64,000 bases of DNA, taken from assembly GCA_963920665.1 (NCBI GenBank), contig OY987268.1, positions 7,256,501 to 7,320,500 of the forward strand, given 5' to 3'. This DNA comes from Straminergon stramineum. Taxonomy: Eukaryota > Streptophyta > Bryopsida > Hypnales > Calliergonaceae. Below the pieces are notes generated by a model. That model was not told the origin of the DNA. It did no database searches and saw only the letters and a list, made by a program, of their open reading frames with translations. Below, one piece after another: positions 23,287-41,340 of the stretch (the stretch's first letter is position 1; each line of letters opens with the position of its first letter). The translations under genes and the position numbers were made by a program.

Positions 23287-23516
23287 TTAACCCCTTAAAC
23301 GTCAACATGGACATTTTTTGTCTAATAGATAACAAAGAATCTTTCTATGTAGGACAATAATGAAACTATTTATCCTTGAAATTTTATTGTGAAAAGGGAA
23401 AAATTACTACAATAGTTTGTCTTCCAATGATTTCTTTTGCATTTTTTAAACGAATGGTTCACACGGTGACCAAAAGGCTGATTTCCACGGTCACCAGTCC
23501 GTCCTTTAAGGGTTAA
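23287..23516. mobile_element. 230-bp TTAA-flanked MITE
   Basis: It starts TTAACCCCTTAAACG and ends CCTTTAAGGGTTAA. The sequence next to the left end (GGACATTTTTTGTC) and right end (CACGGTCACCAG) recurs at 63217-63440, with partial relatives near 53640-54050, 55072-55220 and 56366-56540. It is non-coding and close to the NTRC promoter. Confidence 0.65.
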
Positions 23517-23983
23517 GCATCTCCCGAGCATCCTTCGGAAGGATATTCGTCCCCCGTGCTGAGTTGTGCAGAGAGTGCTAATACAGGTGTCCAGCATGGA
23601 CGATTCGACAGCATGGCAGGTGACTTGCGCTGACGTGGAGGGGTTCCCACTCAAGCTGGACCCGAAGGTGACGCGAGCACGAGACCCCAGCCAGCCAGCA
23701 GCCCCGCGGAGCGCCTCCCCTTTCGTCCGCCCCTTCTCGTCGCAACCCCCGCACCGCCGTCGCCGCTGGCTCTCCCAATACAACACCTTCTTCACCGGAT
23801 AAGGTTCCTGACCAGCTTCCCAGCAAGCCCACAAACCTATTTTATACAATCCCACAAACTATCTCCAATTTCCTCCTCCCCATCTCTCCTCTCATGGCCC
23901 TCATTCAAACCCATCTCTAATCCGTCCACAATCTCGAGCTCAACCCGCACACTGCTTGGGAAAATTTGCCAATAGAAGTTGCA
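23517..23983 (+). promoter_or_regulatory. NTRC upstream region and 5' leader
   Basis: This region is more GC-rich than its surroundings and unique within the window. A TATA-like TATTTTATAC lies at about 23838-23847, followed by a pyrimidine-rich stretch (23860-23910), which is typical of a plant promoter and 5' untranslated leader. The MITE at 23287-23516 marks its upstream edge. The transcription start is not determined. Confidence 0.45.
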
Positions 23984-29502
<5,519 letters not shown>

Positions 29503-30701
29503 TCATATTGATGATCTTCTGCTGTCCAGCATATGAAGTGGTGAGCGTCATTTTCCATGGCCAAGGAAATACTGGTGTTGTAGTTTTAAAATAGGAATTG
29601 GCCACATTGTATTGAGGCTGTAAGATGACACAGATGTACCAACACAGAATTCGTCTTTCTGAAGTTAATGGTATTTTTCGTCACTGCTCGAGGAGTTTCA
29701 ATCATGTTCACGAAGAGATGTATCTTAATAATGGATATCATCATCAGTTGACGTTTTTCTCAGAATGTCGGTGAAATGGGGAGGTCTGAAGAAGTGTGGT
29801 TCCTTTCAGTGTCGTGAATGTATGTTTAACTTATATTTTTTGAACAAGCTTGAGTTTTATTTGGTTCAGCTTCCGAATCATAGACTGCACGTGTCATTAC
29901 GATGATAGATGTATATATAGCGTATTTATGGCTGCTATAGGAGTTCAGTTTCCCGGTTTTAAGAACAGAATGAACAAAATAGGGGCTGTCCGATCTGACC
30001 TGCAGAAGAAGGCAATTTTAGAATTGCTTTCCAAAATTCTGTAAGGGCCTGTTGAGGAAAGGACCACGCTGTGCCGAATTTGGTTACAAACCTGCAAATC
30101 TAGTAGCAAATGGTGTTCAGATCAGAGATCTCCTAATATGGGAAATCACTTCAATCAAGGAAATCTGAGCATTTTGTTGATACATTATTGTTGGATGGTC
30201 AGTCAAGTGAGGGAGTCTACCAAATTTGTTCATATAGAATTGTTTTTGGCACTATTTGAAAATTTATTCCCGTGGCAAATGAATTACAACTAACTAGCCT
30301 ACCAAGTAGTTTCGATAAGTAAATAGAGTAGTCCTAATTGTCCATAGAAAATTTCAAAGTTTCACAGCAATTTCTGTTGCAAGTTTCGCACATGAAGGCT
30401 CCTGGCAGGAGTGTTGATGGCCGTTCAATCGGTAAATTGTGGACTTTGGTGGGGCTTTTTCTTGGGAAATTAAATGAATGCAATCCATTGAAAGATAACA
30501 TTCGTAGAACCGCAGAAGAAGTATCACTGACCCCTGATGATACTTTTTGGGCTCTCCACCCAACGGCAGGAGGCTTTGCATGGACAGATTCTACCCTGAG
30601 GAAAGTTTGAGTAGCTATTTTATTCAAGAAGCGAATAGTGTTAGCAGGATAGAGCCTCGAATTGTGTAGCGACTTGTTTCTCCCGAGAATGATCAAACTC
30701 A
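29503..30701. other. NTRC 3' flank and spacer
   Basis: The first 300 bp or so probably include the NTRC 3' untranslated region. The plus-strand ORF at 30338-30610 (90 codons, ending ...HPTAGGFAWTDSTLRKV) is the longest open stretch. It does not resemble a family I know and shows no supporting exon or promoter signal, so I do not call it a gene. Confidence 0.4.
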
Positions 30702-30814
30702 AATAATAACACAAGTAAATTCAATTAGCGTGAGACACACTAATTGTCTTATATCTCATTTTCTACTAGAACAAGATTTATTTCCAAAATTTTTAATAAC
30801 TTAAAGACAAAAAG

Positions 30815-30850
<36 letters not shown>

Positions 30851-30962
30851 GCCCCCCTCCTAGTATTCACTAAACAAATACAAATAAAATGATTTTAGTA
30901 GAAAAATGTTTTATATGACAATTAGTGTGTCCCGTATTAATTGAATTTACTTGTGCATTATT
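30702..30962. mobile_element. 261-bp foldback element with central CA microsatellite
   Basis: The left arm AATAATAACACAAGTAAATT (continuing CAATTA, then GACACACTAATTGTC) is repeated in reverse complement at the right end, finishing at 30962. The arms match well over about 55 bp. The centre holds (CA)n at about 30812-30848. The structure fits a MITE or foldback element. The outermost AATAAT is part of the inverted repeat, so the target duplication cannot be read with confidence. Confidence 0.7.
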
Positions 30963-33382
30963 AAATACGTAAAGGGGGAATTCTTTTTAACCCTGAAATG
31001 CCTAAATCCTTTTTTGGACTGAGATTTCTTAAAATTAAATTTGGGAAAAGCATTGAAGGTTTTACCACAGGATGGCTTTGTAAAATACAGTTGAACAGGG
31101 GTTTGATGAAGAGGACCTCTCTTCAATGAAGTGATTTTGAAACGTCTGTTTCTGAGCAGAACATTGTGCAATATATTTGCAACTATTCGAGATTGCAATG
31201 GTTTTGCAATTAGTTTAAGCATATGTTTGTATTTGTTTAGTGAATACTACTTTTGCAACAAGTTTGCAGAGCTTTTACAATGGTTTGTAATAGACCATGA
31301 GTTTAAGGCAAAGTACAGAACTACAAAAAAAACAGTGCAAAATAATTGATGGCATGTTTTTCAACCATTACTTCCTGCTTTACAACCCTTACAGGTTTTG
31401 CTTACAATACTACATATGGTTTATGTGGAAGGAGTCCAATCATGTCGGCAATTTTTGAAGAATTTCTTAGTCAATGTCCACTAATGATAGAATACACTAT
31501 GAATGGAATCTGGACACAAGAGAACATTGTCAAATTTTCATCAAATAAACCTTTATCCAATTTCCATTTTTGGTTTCTCTTGTTGGACAAACATTGACAC
31601 TTTGACTTCATCCAAAGTTTTAATGTGTAATGCTGGTGCTCAACCCTCCCAGTTCCGGGTTACTTGTCCCTCTCCTGTCCTCCGGCGCTCAAAATGCACT
31701 CAAGGGCAGTTGTTTTTTTCGGCATCAGGTCTATAAATTGCCTTTGTTATTTTCAGTGAAGAGTCCACCTTAGAAGAGTTTCTCTCAACCTATATTAGGG
31801 GTAGTCACAGTTCCTCCATCATCAAAAAATTTCGTGGAGAATGAGATGTAATAGGAGCCAATGGGAAGCATTAGCAGGTGAAGGAAGTGTGACACCCCTT
31901 ATTCGTTTAGACGATGAGATGTGGAGAACATCGATCCCAAACTGGCTAAATTTCGCTCGGTTGCTACTCAATTTCTTCATGCCCTTAGTGTTAAATTCAA
32001 AAAAAAATTCAAAAAATGAACATTTGGCTAATTCCCCTGAACCTGTTTTGGGATCACTGATGGAGAACTTCTTCCAAGAAAAATATTCCTTTTCGCAACA
32101 CATGCAGATAGCCAACCACAAACAGGCACGTCCCCATTCTGTACGGACAGGGGAGGAACTGTGACTGTGCTGCTAGTAACTTTGATGGAGACAATAAAGT
32201 TGAGCATCTCAAATCAGTGTGTAAGGTCATGAATTCTGTGCAATTTTTGCCTTCAGTTGTGGATAGTCCAGTAAAGAGGCAATTCAGTTGAACTTTCCCA
32301 AAAAATTTGACTTGTTGAATTGTCCCCTTTGATGGTGCAATTATTTTCTGATTTCAACAGAACCTGGTTCAGAATACTTTGTTTCTGTTTACAGTTATAA
32401 AATTGCCTACAGTACTCCTGTACTAGACTACATCAGAAAAGTTGGGCCAGATTATTTTGATGCCATTTGGACACCAAAGGCAGCATACAGGTCATTTTAG
32501 TGTCATTTTATCCATACTAGGTTGGTATGGAGGTTGGCACCAAATTAACATAATTGCACTTCAATGCACCATTGTGGCACCATGTTCACATGCCTTGAAG
32601 TTCCTGGTGTACCATTATCAGCCGGTTCAGGAATTGCAGCATGAGCAAATTATGGAAGAACCGTTACAGAATGGGTGGCTGAACCTGTTAATTGAATTAC
32701 AAATAATGCAGGTGGAGAATTATTGGGGGTTTGCAGTTACAAAGATTTGACACATTGCAATAAAATAATATATGTCCAACTTAAGATTGTAAGAAAATGG
32801 GTTGAATGAAATTTCTGAAATATGTTTACAAGGTAGCATAGCAAGATTTTGAGCAGCATCATATCTGCCCATGATAGGTAGTAATGTAGACCCCCCCCAT
32901 TTCAGTCCAAACTCCCAAACTCCAAATTCAGACATCTAGGAAAAGCCCCATTCCAAGTTGTTTGTATTGGAATATAGAAAATACAAATGAAGGGAAAAAA
33001 ATTGCTTTCTTTAGGGAGTTGATTGCATGAAGTGAGTTAGCCTCAAATCAATGCAAATTGATTCATTTTAGCAATAGAAGAATGCAATTGGTATAGAAGT
33101 CCTTAGGGACTAGATTTGGCATGAGTTCAATTGGACATAGCTCTTTTTATGACTTTGACAAGCATGTCTACAAGCTTTCACTGGAAGCCCAAGGCTGTAC
33201 CCTTCTATACATTTTGAAAAAAACATTAGATGAAGTCGGAAGATAATTTTTTCAATTGTAACATTGTTTCTTATCCCTTGTCTACCAATGAAATTTATTC
33301 CCACATCTTCATCAAATGGGCCTGTGAGTATTCCAATTAGCCACACCTAGCTTTATGAGTAGTGTTGATCTGTACACTTACT
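30963..33382. other. Intergenic spacer
   Basis: No gene supported. At 30987 a TTAACCCTGAAATGCC start resembles the end of the TTAA elements (compare 63702), so a diverged relative may begin there. Short ORFs at 31346-31736 and 31841-32164 match nothing I recognise and are not supported by splice signals or composition. A C8-rich stretch lies at about 32890. Confidence 0.4.
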
Positions 33383-33522
33383 CATGGTTGTCATAGTGGA
33401 CGGATGTCCGGTTCACCCGTCCGTTAGAGGTCTCGCCCGTCCGATACAGTCAACACAAAGTTGACTTTATGAAAACAGAAAAATAGGCCACGTGGATGCC
33501 ACATGGATTCTGGAACATGCAG

Positions 33523-33575
33523 GGCGCGGACACCATCGTCAAGGCGTGGACGCCATCGTTAGGGCACGCACAGGA
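33523..33575 (-). repeat. Left subterminal GTCCNYGCCCT repeats
   Basis: Three minus-strand copies of the GC-rich word (read on plus as AGGGCGCGGAC, AAGGCGTGGAC and AGGGCACGCAC) lie about 140 bp inside the left terminus of the giant element. The right subterminal region carries the same word in the opposite orientation at 50069-50100. Confidence 0.6.
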
Positions 33576-33629
33576 TTTACATATGCTAAATTAATATGCT
33601 TTTACATATTTCCATTTCATATTTCATAT

Positions 33630-34850
33630 TCCATATTCCATATTCCAAGTCACTCCAACACTCCATATTTTTTTTTAATGTTACATCATATCAGTGTAAC
33701 ACCCAAATCATTTCCATATCCAAATCAATCCACCATTCCATATTTTTTGGGGGTGTTAAATTACATCATTGTAACACCCAAACCACTTCCATGTCCAAAT
33801 CACTCCACCATTCCATAAATTTTTTGGGTGTTACATCATATCACACTAACACCCAAACCATTTCCATATTCGAAAGCACTCCACCATTCATATTTCTTTT
33901 AATGTTAGATTATATAACTCCTTAAAAATAATTAGCCACTCTAAAATAAATTGGTATGCTTTTCAAAAGCTTGGGTCACTCCATCTCTCCTTTTGGACAT
34001 TCATTTTTAAAGCACACTTCCATTCCAAGTCACTGCCCTTATTTTTTTGGCGGAATCATTCCCTTTCCTATTTTTTTGGCATCATTACCAAAAGTCTTTT
34101 ATTTTAATTCAATGCCACTTGTGTAGGGTGGAATGATTTTTTTTTCCTATTTTATTTTTTGTGATTAGCAAAAATGTTCCATCTCTACCCGAGGCCATTT
34201 ATTTATCATTGATCATTCCCATTCATTTCATTTTTTGCTTCATTAGTAAAACTCTTTCATCCCAAGTGAATTCCATTTATTTTTTGTAGTATCCCAACTC
34301 TATCCGAATTGAATGGTAATTTTTGGAGGGTGTTAGTTCAAATCATTTTGACACACTATTTTTTCATTTTTTGTGGACTTATCTCTCTCACAAAATTGTT
34401 CCATCCCAACCCCAAGCCATTTTGTATTTGTTCCATCATTTCCTTTCCTATTTTTTTCCATTAATGAACAAAGCCCTTCCCATCCCAACTCTATGCCATT
34501 TTTTGGAGTTTGGACCATTCTCTCTCTTTTTGGGGGCTTCATTCCTAAAACTCTCCCATCCCAACTCATGGTTATTCTTTTCTTTTTTGTTGAAACATTC
34601 CATTTTCTATTTTGTTTTGGTTCATGAATTAGCAAGACAGTTTTATTTAAACTCATAGTTTTGCTTTATTTGTTCAATCTTTCCCTTCCCTATTTTATTT
34701 TTGCTTATTTACTAAAGTTCTTCCATCTAAACTCAAAGCCATTATTTTTATTTTTTTGTTCCATCATTCCCTTTCCTTTTATTTTTTTCTTCATTCCTAA
34801 AATTCTTCCAATCTACTTCAATGTCATTCTTTTTTAGGGGGCTTCATGAA
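33630..34850. repeat. Left subterminal phrase arrays of the giant element
   Basis: Two arrays lie side by side. At 33640-33920, about four 75-80 bp units are built on CACTCCACCATTCCATATTT and GTAACACCCAAACCA. At 34000-34850, irregular 60-75 bp units are built on CATTCCCTTTCCTATTTTTT, CTTCCATCCCAACTC and ATGCCATTTTTT. The second phrase is the reverse complement of the one in the arrays at 39780-41340 and 44900-46290. ORFs here are by-products of the repeats. Confidence 0.65.
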
Positions 34851-35152
34851 CTCCTAAAACATAGGCATAGTGAAAAAATAAAGTGTATGTATTTTTATAC
34901 CAAACTACTGCATTCATTGTTTTTATTTAAGTTTTATCATCAATTCATAGAACTCATAAAAATGCAATGAGAAAGAACAATGAAATGGAATATTAATATA
35001 TTATGAGATTTTGAGTATAGAATACATCTGATTTTATATATATTTTGAGGTGTTTGGCAATTGCCAAGTAGGTACACATGGTCCTCTATGAGGATGATTT
35101 ACCTCTATGCCTAAACTATATGCTAAACTACAAAAAGTGAAACAACTAAATA

Positions 35153-36733
35153 CTATGTATGAAAACAACAATCTGGCATAGTCCAATAGTGGGGGGCCTT
35201 TTTCAATGTGTCTAGAACATTTGGCACTGACGCCCTTTCACTCACATCCTCTTTTATGAGGCTTTCCAATTTGATCCTGAGGTTCTGATATTGCTCTGGA
35301 TTCTTCGTTGTAAAGTATTGGGGGTTCTAGTCTTCTTTCCAAATTGTAGCTGCTATCCATCCCGCCGCATGTGCATCAGCAGCCATGGAGTACAAATGTG
35401 TTTTCTGCATGGCCTCAATTGAATTTGCTGAACCCTGCTCTCCGTATACATAAAACAATCCAGGGGCTGCAAACCTTCGCTTCTTCTTCTCCTTCGCCAG
35501 AATCTCCATGCTATAAAAGCCATACCTTGATGGCTCCTTCTCTACAACTCGGCTAGAAAGTCCCCAATCACATATCCCTATGTACACCCTGTGTTCTTTC
35601 CAATCATCAAAATGGAGCAAAACATTGGATGGAGTTATGTTGTTGTGCATGTACTGTGCATTGTGGCATTTCCCCATAATGACAAGTAAGGAGAGTGCCA
35701 AGTTCACTTGGTTCTTTCGGTAAGTTGCAACCCATGCAAGCTCCTCTTTTGTCAACCCCGTACCTTGTTCACGCTCAATGTCATCCACATCCATTGATTC
35801 ACTCATTTTCGAATTGTATTTGGATAAGAAAGAAATTAGAGATCCTCCATTCCACCATAGCGTATAGCCTTCCATTGTTTTAGGGTGGAGGTACGCAATT
35901 CGAATGATGCTGGGATGTATTACTGGACACCCTCCCGCCTCATTGATGATTCCTTGGCGCTTCTCCTTTTCATTTGTGGTTTTCAAGCTCTTCCTAGCAA
36001 AAAATATCCAACTAGGAATGCTCTCAAGTTTTGTAAGCATCACCTTCCTCACGGTCCCATATGAACCAACCACACTCTATTCTGGCATGGGGATGACTTT
36101 TATTGAACTTTCAAGCCACTTGAATGTTCCACTCACACAATGAGCCCTTATTGCGTCTTCAATTGTCGCTTTCCATGGTGCTTGCTTTTTCTTACGCGAT
36201 GAAGAAAATTGTTGAGCAAAATTTTGAATGATTTTCAATTTTGCAACCAATTCTTTGTTCTACATGTTCCTATTGCTACCATCCTCTTTCTTACCTGTGT
36301 GGTAACACCAATTTGACACTATATTGGTTGTGAGGGCAACCACCTATTTATCCAGCCAGTCTTGGTGCAACCAATAATCAGAGAAATTGTTGAATTTCTC
36401 AAATGCTTCAAACTTTGACTCCAGCTCCCTTCGCAGGTCCCTCGTCAATTTGTGGTATCCTTCTTCATTGTGCGCCACATACTCCCTGGTCAACATAGTT
36501 GTACCTCGACGAGTGTAGAACACCACAGCTATTGCTCTCCCTTCAACTATAAATTCATGTGGAGGCATATGGGGATTTTGGGCTTTTTTGCGCTTCTTTT
36601 GGCCTGATGAGGAAGGATTTGATGAACCTGAGGACATCAATGTGTTCGTGGATGGAATTACCATCTCACTGACATCATCCAAATCTTTAAACATAGGACG
36701 TTTATCCGTAGATCCACTCCCTTCCCCTGTCAT
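35153..36733 (-). pseudogene. Protein-kinase-like gene carried by the giant element
   Basis: One minus-strand frame runs from ATG at 36733 to TAG at 35153-35155 (527 codons, no introns), broken only by TAG codons at 36344-36346, 36260-36262, 36077-36079 and 35327-35329. The N-terminal part is Ser/Lys-rich and then of unknown type. The kinase-like part holds a glycine loop (VVGSYGTV), a candidate ATP-lysine (ARKSLK), HPSIIRI, a catalytic-loop equivalent HNNITPSNVLL, DWG for DFG, AAPG for APE, DAHAAGWIAATIW, and a C-lobe end ERASVPNVL. The HRD Asp is Asn and the loop Lys is Thr, so it would be inactive or a pseudokinase unless these are recent decay. It is transcribed away from the RING gene. 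No specific kinase family can be named. Confidence 0.68.
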
Positions 36734-36859
36734 AATGAAAACAATTTGGTACGATGGGCCTCCATATCTATCTCGAAGCATGAAAGTTAAAAAAATTTCA
36801 AAAAAACCAGGTCACATATATGGGCCAAGCCCACTACCCACCAAACTCACTCACATAGG

Positions 36860-37125
36860 CCGCGGGGACGAACTAGCGTGTGAGGCATAGGGCGCGGACT
36901 TGGCAAAGAAATGAGGGTGGGGACTCGCTTTATATAGTCCCCCCGCACACATCCACGCCCTGTCCCCTCGCGTTCCCGCCCCGCCCCAACCGCAATGGCG
37001 TCCGCGCCCCAACATTTGGAGTCCGCGCCTCCACTCGAACGCGTTCCCGCCCTAGCATCGATGGCGTCCGCGCCCCTACTTGATGGCATCCGTGCCGTGG
37101 CGTCTTCCAGCTCCAACTATATAAA
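36860..37125. promoter_or_regulatory. Bidirectional GC-rich promoter between kinase-like and RING genes
   Basis: Two TATA boxes face apart: minus-strand TATATAAAGC at 36927-36936 for the kinase-like gene and plus-strand TATATAAAGC at 37118-37127 for the RING gene, each preceded by AC. Between them is a GC-rich array with GCGTCCGCGCCCC, AGTCCGCGCCTCC, GCGTTCCCGCCCT and GCATCCGTGCCGT. An inverted copy (AGGGCGCGGAC) lies at 36888. The same word occurs at both element ends and beside the transposase promoter. The ATGs lie about 195 and 130 bp beyond the TATA boxes. Confidence 0.65.
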
Positions 37126-37254
37126 GCTGTTTTCGCCCCATTTGTGCCCACCCTGCATACTCTTAGCCTTCCACCTCTTTGTTGAGCTGGTTGTGAGCGT
37201 TGTGCGGAGTCTACTTGATTGCCACGTTGGAGGTTTTCGAATTTTTCTGCAAAA

Positions 37255-39552
37255 ATGGCTACACCACCAAGAATGACCAAGGAGGAACGAGACAAGACCC
37301 GACTTCGAGCAGGAACCAAACATCGTAAGCGACTGCATGTTCTACGTAACCTTGCCAAGCTTGCATTCAAGGGGTGGGAGGATGTGCCTGATCCATGGAC
37401 TTATGATGACTGCACCAATTACATCGAGTGCTGCCACATTGACAAAGTCTTCCCAAAAGAGTGACATAACTTTCATAGATGCTTCCACAAGGCAAATTTG
37501 AAACATTGCCTTGACAATGAGTTCACGAACCGATGCATTGAGGTGTTCTAGGTGTTGTATGATGTCCCGAATGTCACACACAATGAAGTGCATCTTTTCA
37601 TTGCACGAGGGGTCCATGCGGAGGTGAAGTTGAACAAGAGAGTGGATTGGTCAACTTTGAAGACAATGGGGGAAAATGTCAAAATTCCTACCCCAGCAAA
37701 TGGATTCATTCCAAAGGGGGTAAAAAGATACCCGGAAGGTGGTCTAGTGAAAAAAACTACACAGGTTCACACACCACGAAACTATGACACTCCGGACTCA
37801 TCTACGGACAACGACTCCGATGGATCTCGTGTGCCAATTGTAGTCAGCCATAGAACACAACAACAACGTGCTAAAAAGAGGAGGGTTGCGCGTATAATTG
37901 ATGAGGATTTACCTGAAAATGTTGTGGAGGAACAGGTGCCACCTATTGACAAACCATCAGTAGGAATTGTCGATGTTACAGCTGCTGCAAACCGAATTCA
38001 GAGTTTGTTGACCGAAGTGAATGACAAGAACGCGGAATTGCATTCTTTGTATGATGATGTTAACAAATTGAAGGAAGAAATCAAAGAGAAGGACAACATC
38101 ATCAATCAACAATAACTTGAGATGGAGGTACTTCGACACGTTCTTGAGGGAGCAACATTGGCCAATGGTGGTCAAGATCCACGAGGGGAAGCGCAAGGGC
38201 CTTCAAATAATTCTCAAATTCCATTGGAACATGCAAAAGTTGGTGCAACAATGGGTACTCAAGAAGATTCATTGTCCTTCGGAGAATTACCCACGAATGT
38301 AGTTGCAGCAATACCAGTTGACCAAAGCACCCAATTGACGGACACGCTTGTAAACAATTTGAGATTGAAAAATCAATTGCATGCGTTGATGGAGCAGTAT
38401 TACCAATGGAAGATGGCATGCATCTTCAGTGTTGACAGAACTAGGCAAGTAGTGGAAGAATTCAAAAAAATAGACAACAATTATGGTGCACACAATCAAG
38501 AGAGGGTTTTTGGTTTGACATCGTGGGCCCTGGTGGATGATCTTTTCAACATGGATAAAATGGCAACCATCAACATTGGTGGTGGACCAACAACCATCGA
38601 TTGGTCCAAACATGCTTGGAATTGCAAGAATGTAGTTGGCTCTGCCGTCGACCATCAAGGCAATCCATTACTACTGTGGCCAAATCCTTCAACCTTCGTG
38701 CATGATGGAACTACATGTCCCATTTGTCTTAATCCATTTGGCCTAGAAGGTGGAATGCACCTAAGCACGTGCAAACATTTGTACCACCCATTCTGCCTAA
38801 TTAGCTTGATGATTGTTCGCCGACGTTGTTCATTGTGCAAGGCTCCTTTCCATGAGCGCTTGTATGAGTTGTTTGGATTAGTTCCCTACATGCCACCGCA
38901 TTGGGAATTCAATGCTGAAAATGCCCCTGATCATTCTCAAAAGTGGGGAACAGACTTGGTGTGGAGCTGGAAATTGAACATCCATTCGTTGGACAAACAA
39001 AACCTTTGTACCGAATGGGGTTGGGAAAGAGATCTGGCTCAAATTGTGGAGGTGTGCCACCACTTGGTTCCACTAAAGGACAACTTCAGCTAAGGAAGAC
39101 GGAATTTCTTCTTCCAGTGCTTCAATGGGCATTGGAATGAAGCTGGACAATACTTCCAATTTGGACCTCATCCTCATGGATGGTTATGGGGCGTTGATGG
39201 AGTTTGCATTACTGACGACAATGGGATGCGGATGGGGGAAGACATTGGCATGCCAGAGCCTGCTGAACTTGCACAACTATCGGAATCAGAGTGGCGAGAA
39301 ACCTTTCGAAATGAAGGGATGGACTATTTGTTGGAACAGCATAGCCCGGGAACTCTCCAATGTCTTGAGAGCCTCAAACAATCACAAATATTGAGGGCTA
39401 TATTAGAGGAAGACGAACCAACAAGGAGAACTTGATCCCTAGTTCGTAGACTTCGTTTGGGCTCAGATGAAGACCTTCCAGTCCACGCCGGGACACATGA
39501 CAATGAGGCTAGACCAAGTGGTAGTGCAAGTAGTCCAATGAACATTGACTAA
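37255..39552 (+). pseudogene. Coiled-coil RING-H2 gene of the giant element, copy 2
   Basis: A single frame without shifts runs from ATG (37255) to TAA (39550-39552), 765 codons. It is interrupted by stops at 37462 (TGA), 37549 (TAG), 38113 and 39091 (TAA) and 39433 (TGA). The start is basic (RLRAGTKHRKRLHVLRNLAK). A nuclear-signal-like AKKRRVAR lies near 37875, a Leu/Lys/Glu coiled coil at about 37980-38160, and a second helical part near 38340-38470. A full RING-H2 finger at 38716-38850 reads CPIC, CKHLYHPFC, CSLC, with all eight zinc ligands present, followed by RLYELFGL. GHWNEAGQYFQFGP comes near 39130. The acidic end carries no known domain. The RING suggests E3 ubiquitin ligase activity; substrate unknown. 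Layout matches the decayed gene at 3726-8450. It is the upstream partner of the transposase on the same strand. Confidence 0.8.
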
Positions 39553-39779
39553 GTATAGTTTAGAGTGTTTTAGCTAGTGAGCTTAGGTTTTCTTAGAAGA
39601 CTTACTTTCCTAGCATTATATAGGCTTATATACTTTCCTACTTTATATTACACTATGCATATGAAATATATATGATTTTGTTTTGAATGGTTTTGCCCAA
39701 ATTGACTTCGTTTATTTTTTGCACATACTCATTTGAAACGACTTGTCGACTTCATACATATGAAAATTATTTATACCAT

Positions 39780-41340
39780 GAAATGAAATGTCATTGAAAT
39801 GGAGTAAAATTCATTCCCAATTTCCAATCAATGAATAAAATTAGGGAAGGACCACAAATGTCATTTAATAGGAAAAAAAACGCTTTTGAAATGTCGTTAA
39901 TGCAAAGGAAATAAGGAATGATGGAACCCCCCAAAAAATGGGATGGTAATAGGTACATTTTTAATTGCAAAATACTGAAATAGGCAAAGGAATGATGGAG
40001 AAAAGCAAAAAATAGGGAAAGAATGATATACCAAAAAATAAATGGCATTGAGTTGGGATAGAATGATCTTGCAAATCAAGCCCCAAAAAATTAGAATGGG
40101 TTTAGGGAATACAAAAATTAAATGCACTTGGGTTGAGATGGAGCAATTTGCTAATCAAGCACAAAAAAATTAGGAAGGGAATGATCAATGAAAAAAAAAT
40201 AGCATTGAGTTGGAAAAAATTTAGGAAGAGAATAATAATGCCATTTAGTTTTTGTATAACTTGGGATGAAACAATTTTGCTAATCAAGCAAAAAAAATCA
40301 GAAAGGGAATGAATCCTACTAAAAAAATGGCATGGAAGTGTATTGTTATCCAAAGCACCAAAAATTGGGAAAGGTAAATGGGAATCATGAAATTGGGATG
40401 GAAATAGGTACATATCCAATAAAATGGTTACCAAAAAATGACCATAAAATAAAATTGAAAACTTTAAATTAGGGAAGGAAGTAAAATGTCTTTGAGTTGG
40501 AATAGGATTTAATAAATAAAAAAGTTAGTGAAAAAAATGAAATGTCATTGAATTGGATTAGGATTCAATGGGAATAAAATTTAGGTAAGGAAATGAAATG
40601 TCATTGAGTTGAAATAGGATTCAAATATTCAATGATAAAAAAAATTAGGTGAAGAAATGTAATGTCATTGAATTGGAATAGGATTTAATGATAAAAACAT
40701 TTAGGGAATGAAATTAAATGTCATTGAATTGGAGTAGGATTCATTTCCAATCAATGACGAAAACTAGGGAAGGGAAAGAAATGTCAATCCATTGGAATGT
40801 AAGTGCATTTTAAATGTTAATAAAAGCAAACAAATGTGAAAGAGATATGAAACAAATCTTATTTTTGATTACCTATTTTTTCATATGAGAAATGGAAAGT
40901 GAATGGAAAGACTCCAATTTGGTACCATAAAAAACATTTATTATTGAGTTGGGATGGAAGAATTTTGCTAATGAGTAAAAAAAATAGGAAAGGGAATGAT
41001 GGAACAAAAAAAAGCTTGCTTAAAGTTGGAATAAAAGAGTTTTAGGAATTAATGAAGAAAAAAAATAGGAAAGCAAAAGAAAATAGGAAAGGAAGTGAGT
41101 TGGATGAATAAATATTGGCATGGAGTTCAAATTAAAGAGTTTTAGGAATTAATGAAGAAAAAAATGGTGGAACAAAAAACAGAGGGCAAGTAGTTGAAAT
41201 GGAAGTGTTTAAGGAGTTCATGAAGCGAAAAAAAATTGAATGATTTACAAAAAAATTAATGGCATTGAGGTGGGATGGAAGAGTTTTAGGAATGAAGCCC
41301 CCCAAGATAGGAAAGGGAATGATGGAATTAAAAATTCAAG
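39780..41340. repeat. Phrase array, inner copy (GAAATGTCATTGAATTGG family)
   Basis: Dozens of imperfect 45-70 bp phrases combine AAAATGGCATTGAGTTGG, GATGGAACAATTTTGCTAAT, AAATTAGGAAAGGGAATGAT and GAAATGTCATTGAATTGGAA. This is the same phrase family as at 44900-46290 and the reverse complement of 34000-34850. It is non-coding. Minus-strand ORFs here are repeat artefacts. Confidence 0.65.

Noticed and set aside
23370..23855. Minus-strand ORF of 161 codons upstream of NTRC
   Set aside because: It covers the NTRC promoter and a TTAA MITE, has no recognisable domain, and is explained by local GC content.
30338..30610. Possible gene downstream of NTRC
   Set aside because: 90 codons with no recognised domain, no splice partner and no promoter signal; listed as spacer instead.
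34323..34658. ORFs of about 110 codons on both strands
   Set aside because: Produced by the low-complexity phrase array; both strands are open because of repeat composition.
36077..36346. TAG codons read as recoded amino acids (pyrrolysine-like or reassigned)
   Set aside because: The intact NTRC gene uses TAG as its own stop, the decayed genes also contain TGA, TAA and frameshifts, and decay explains them.
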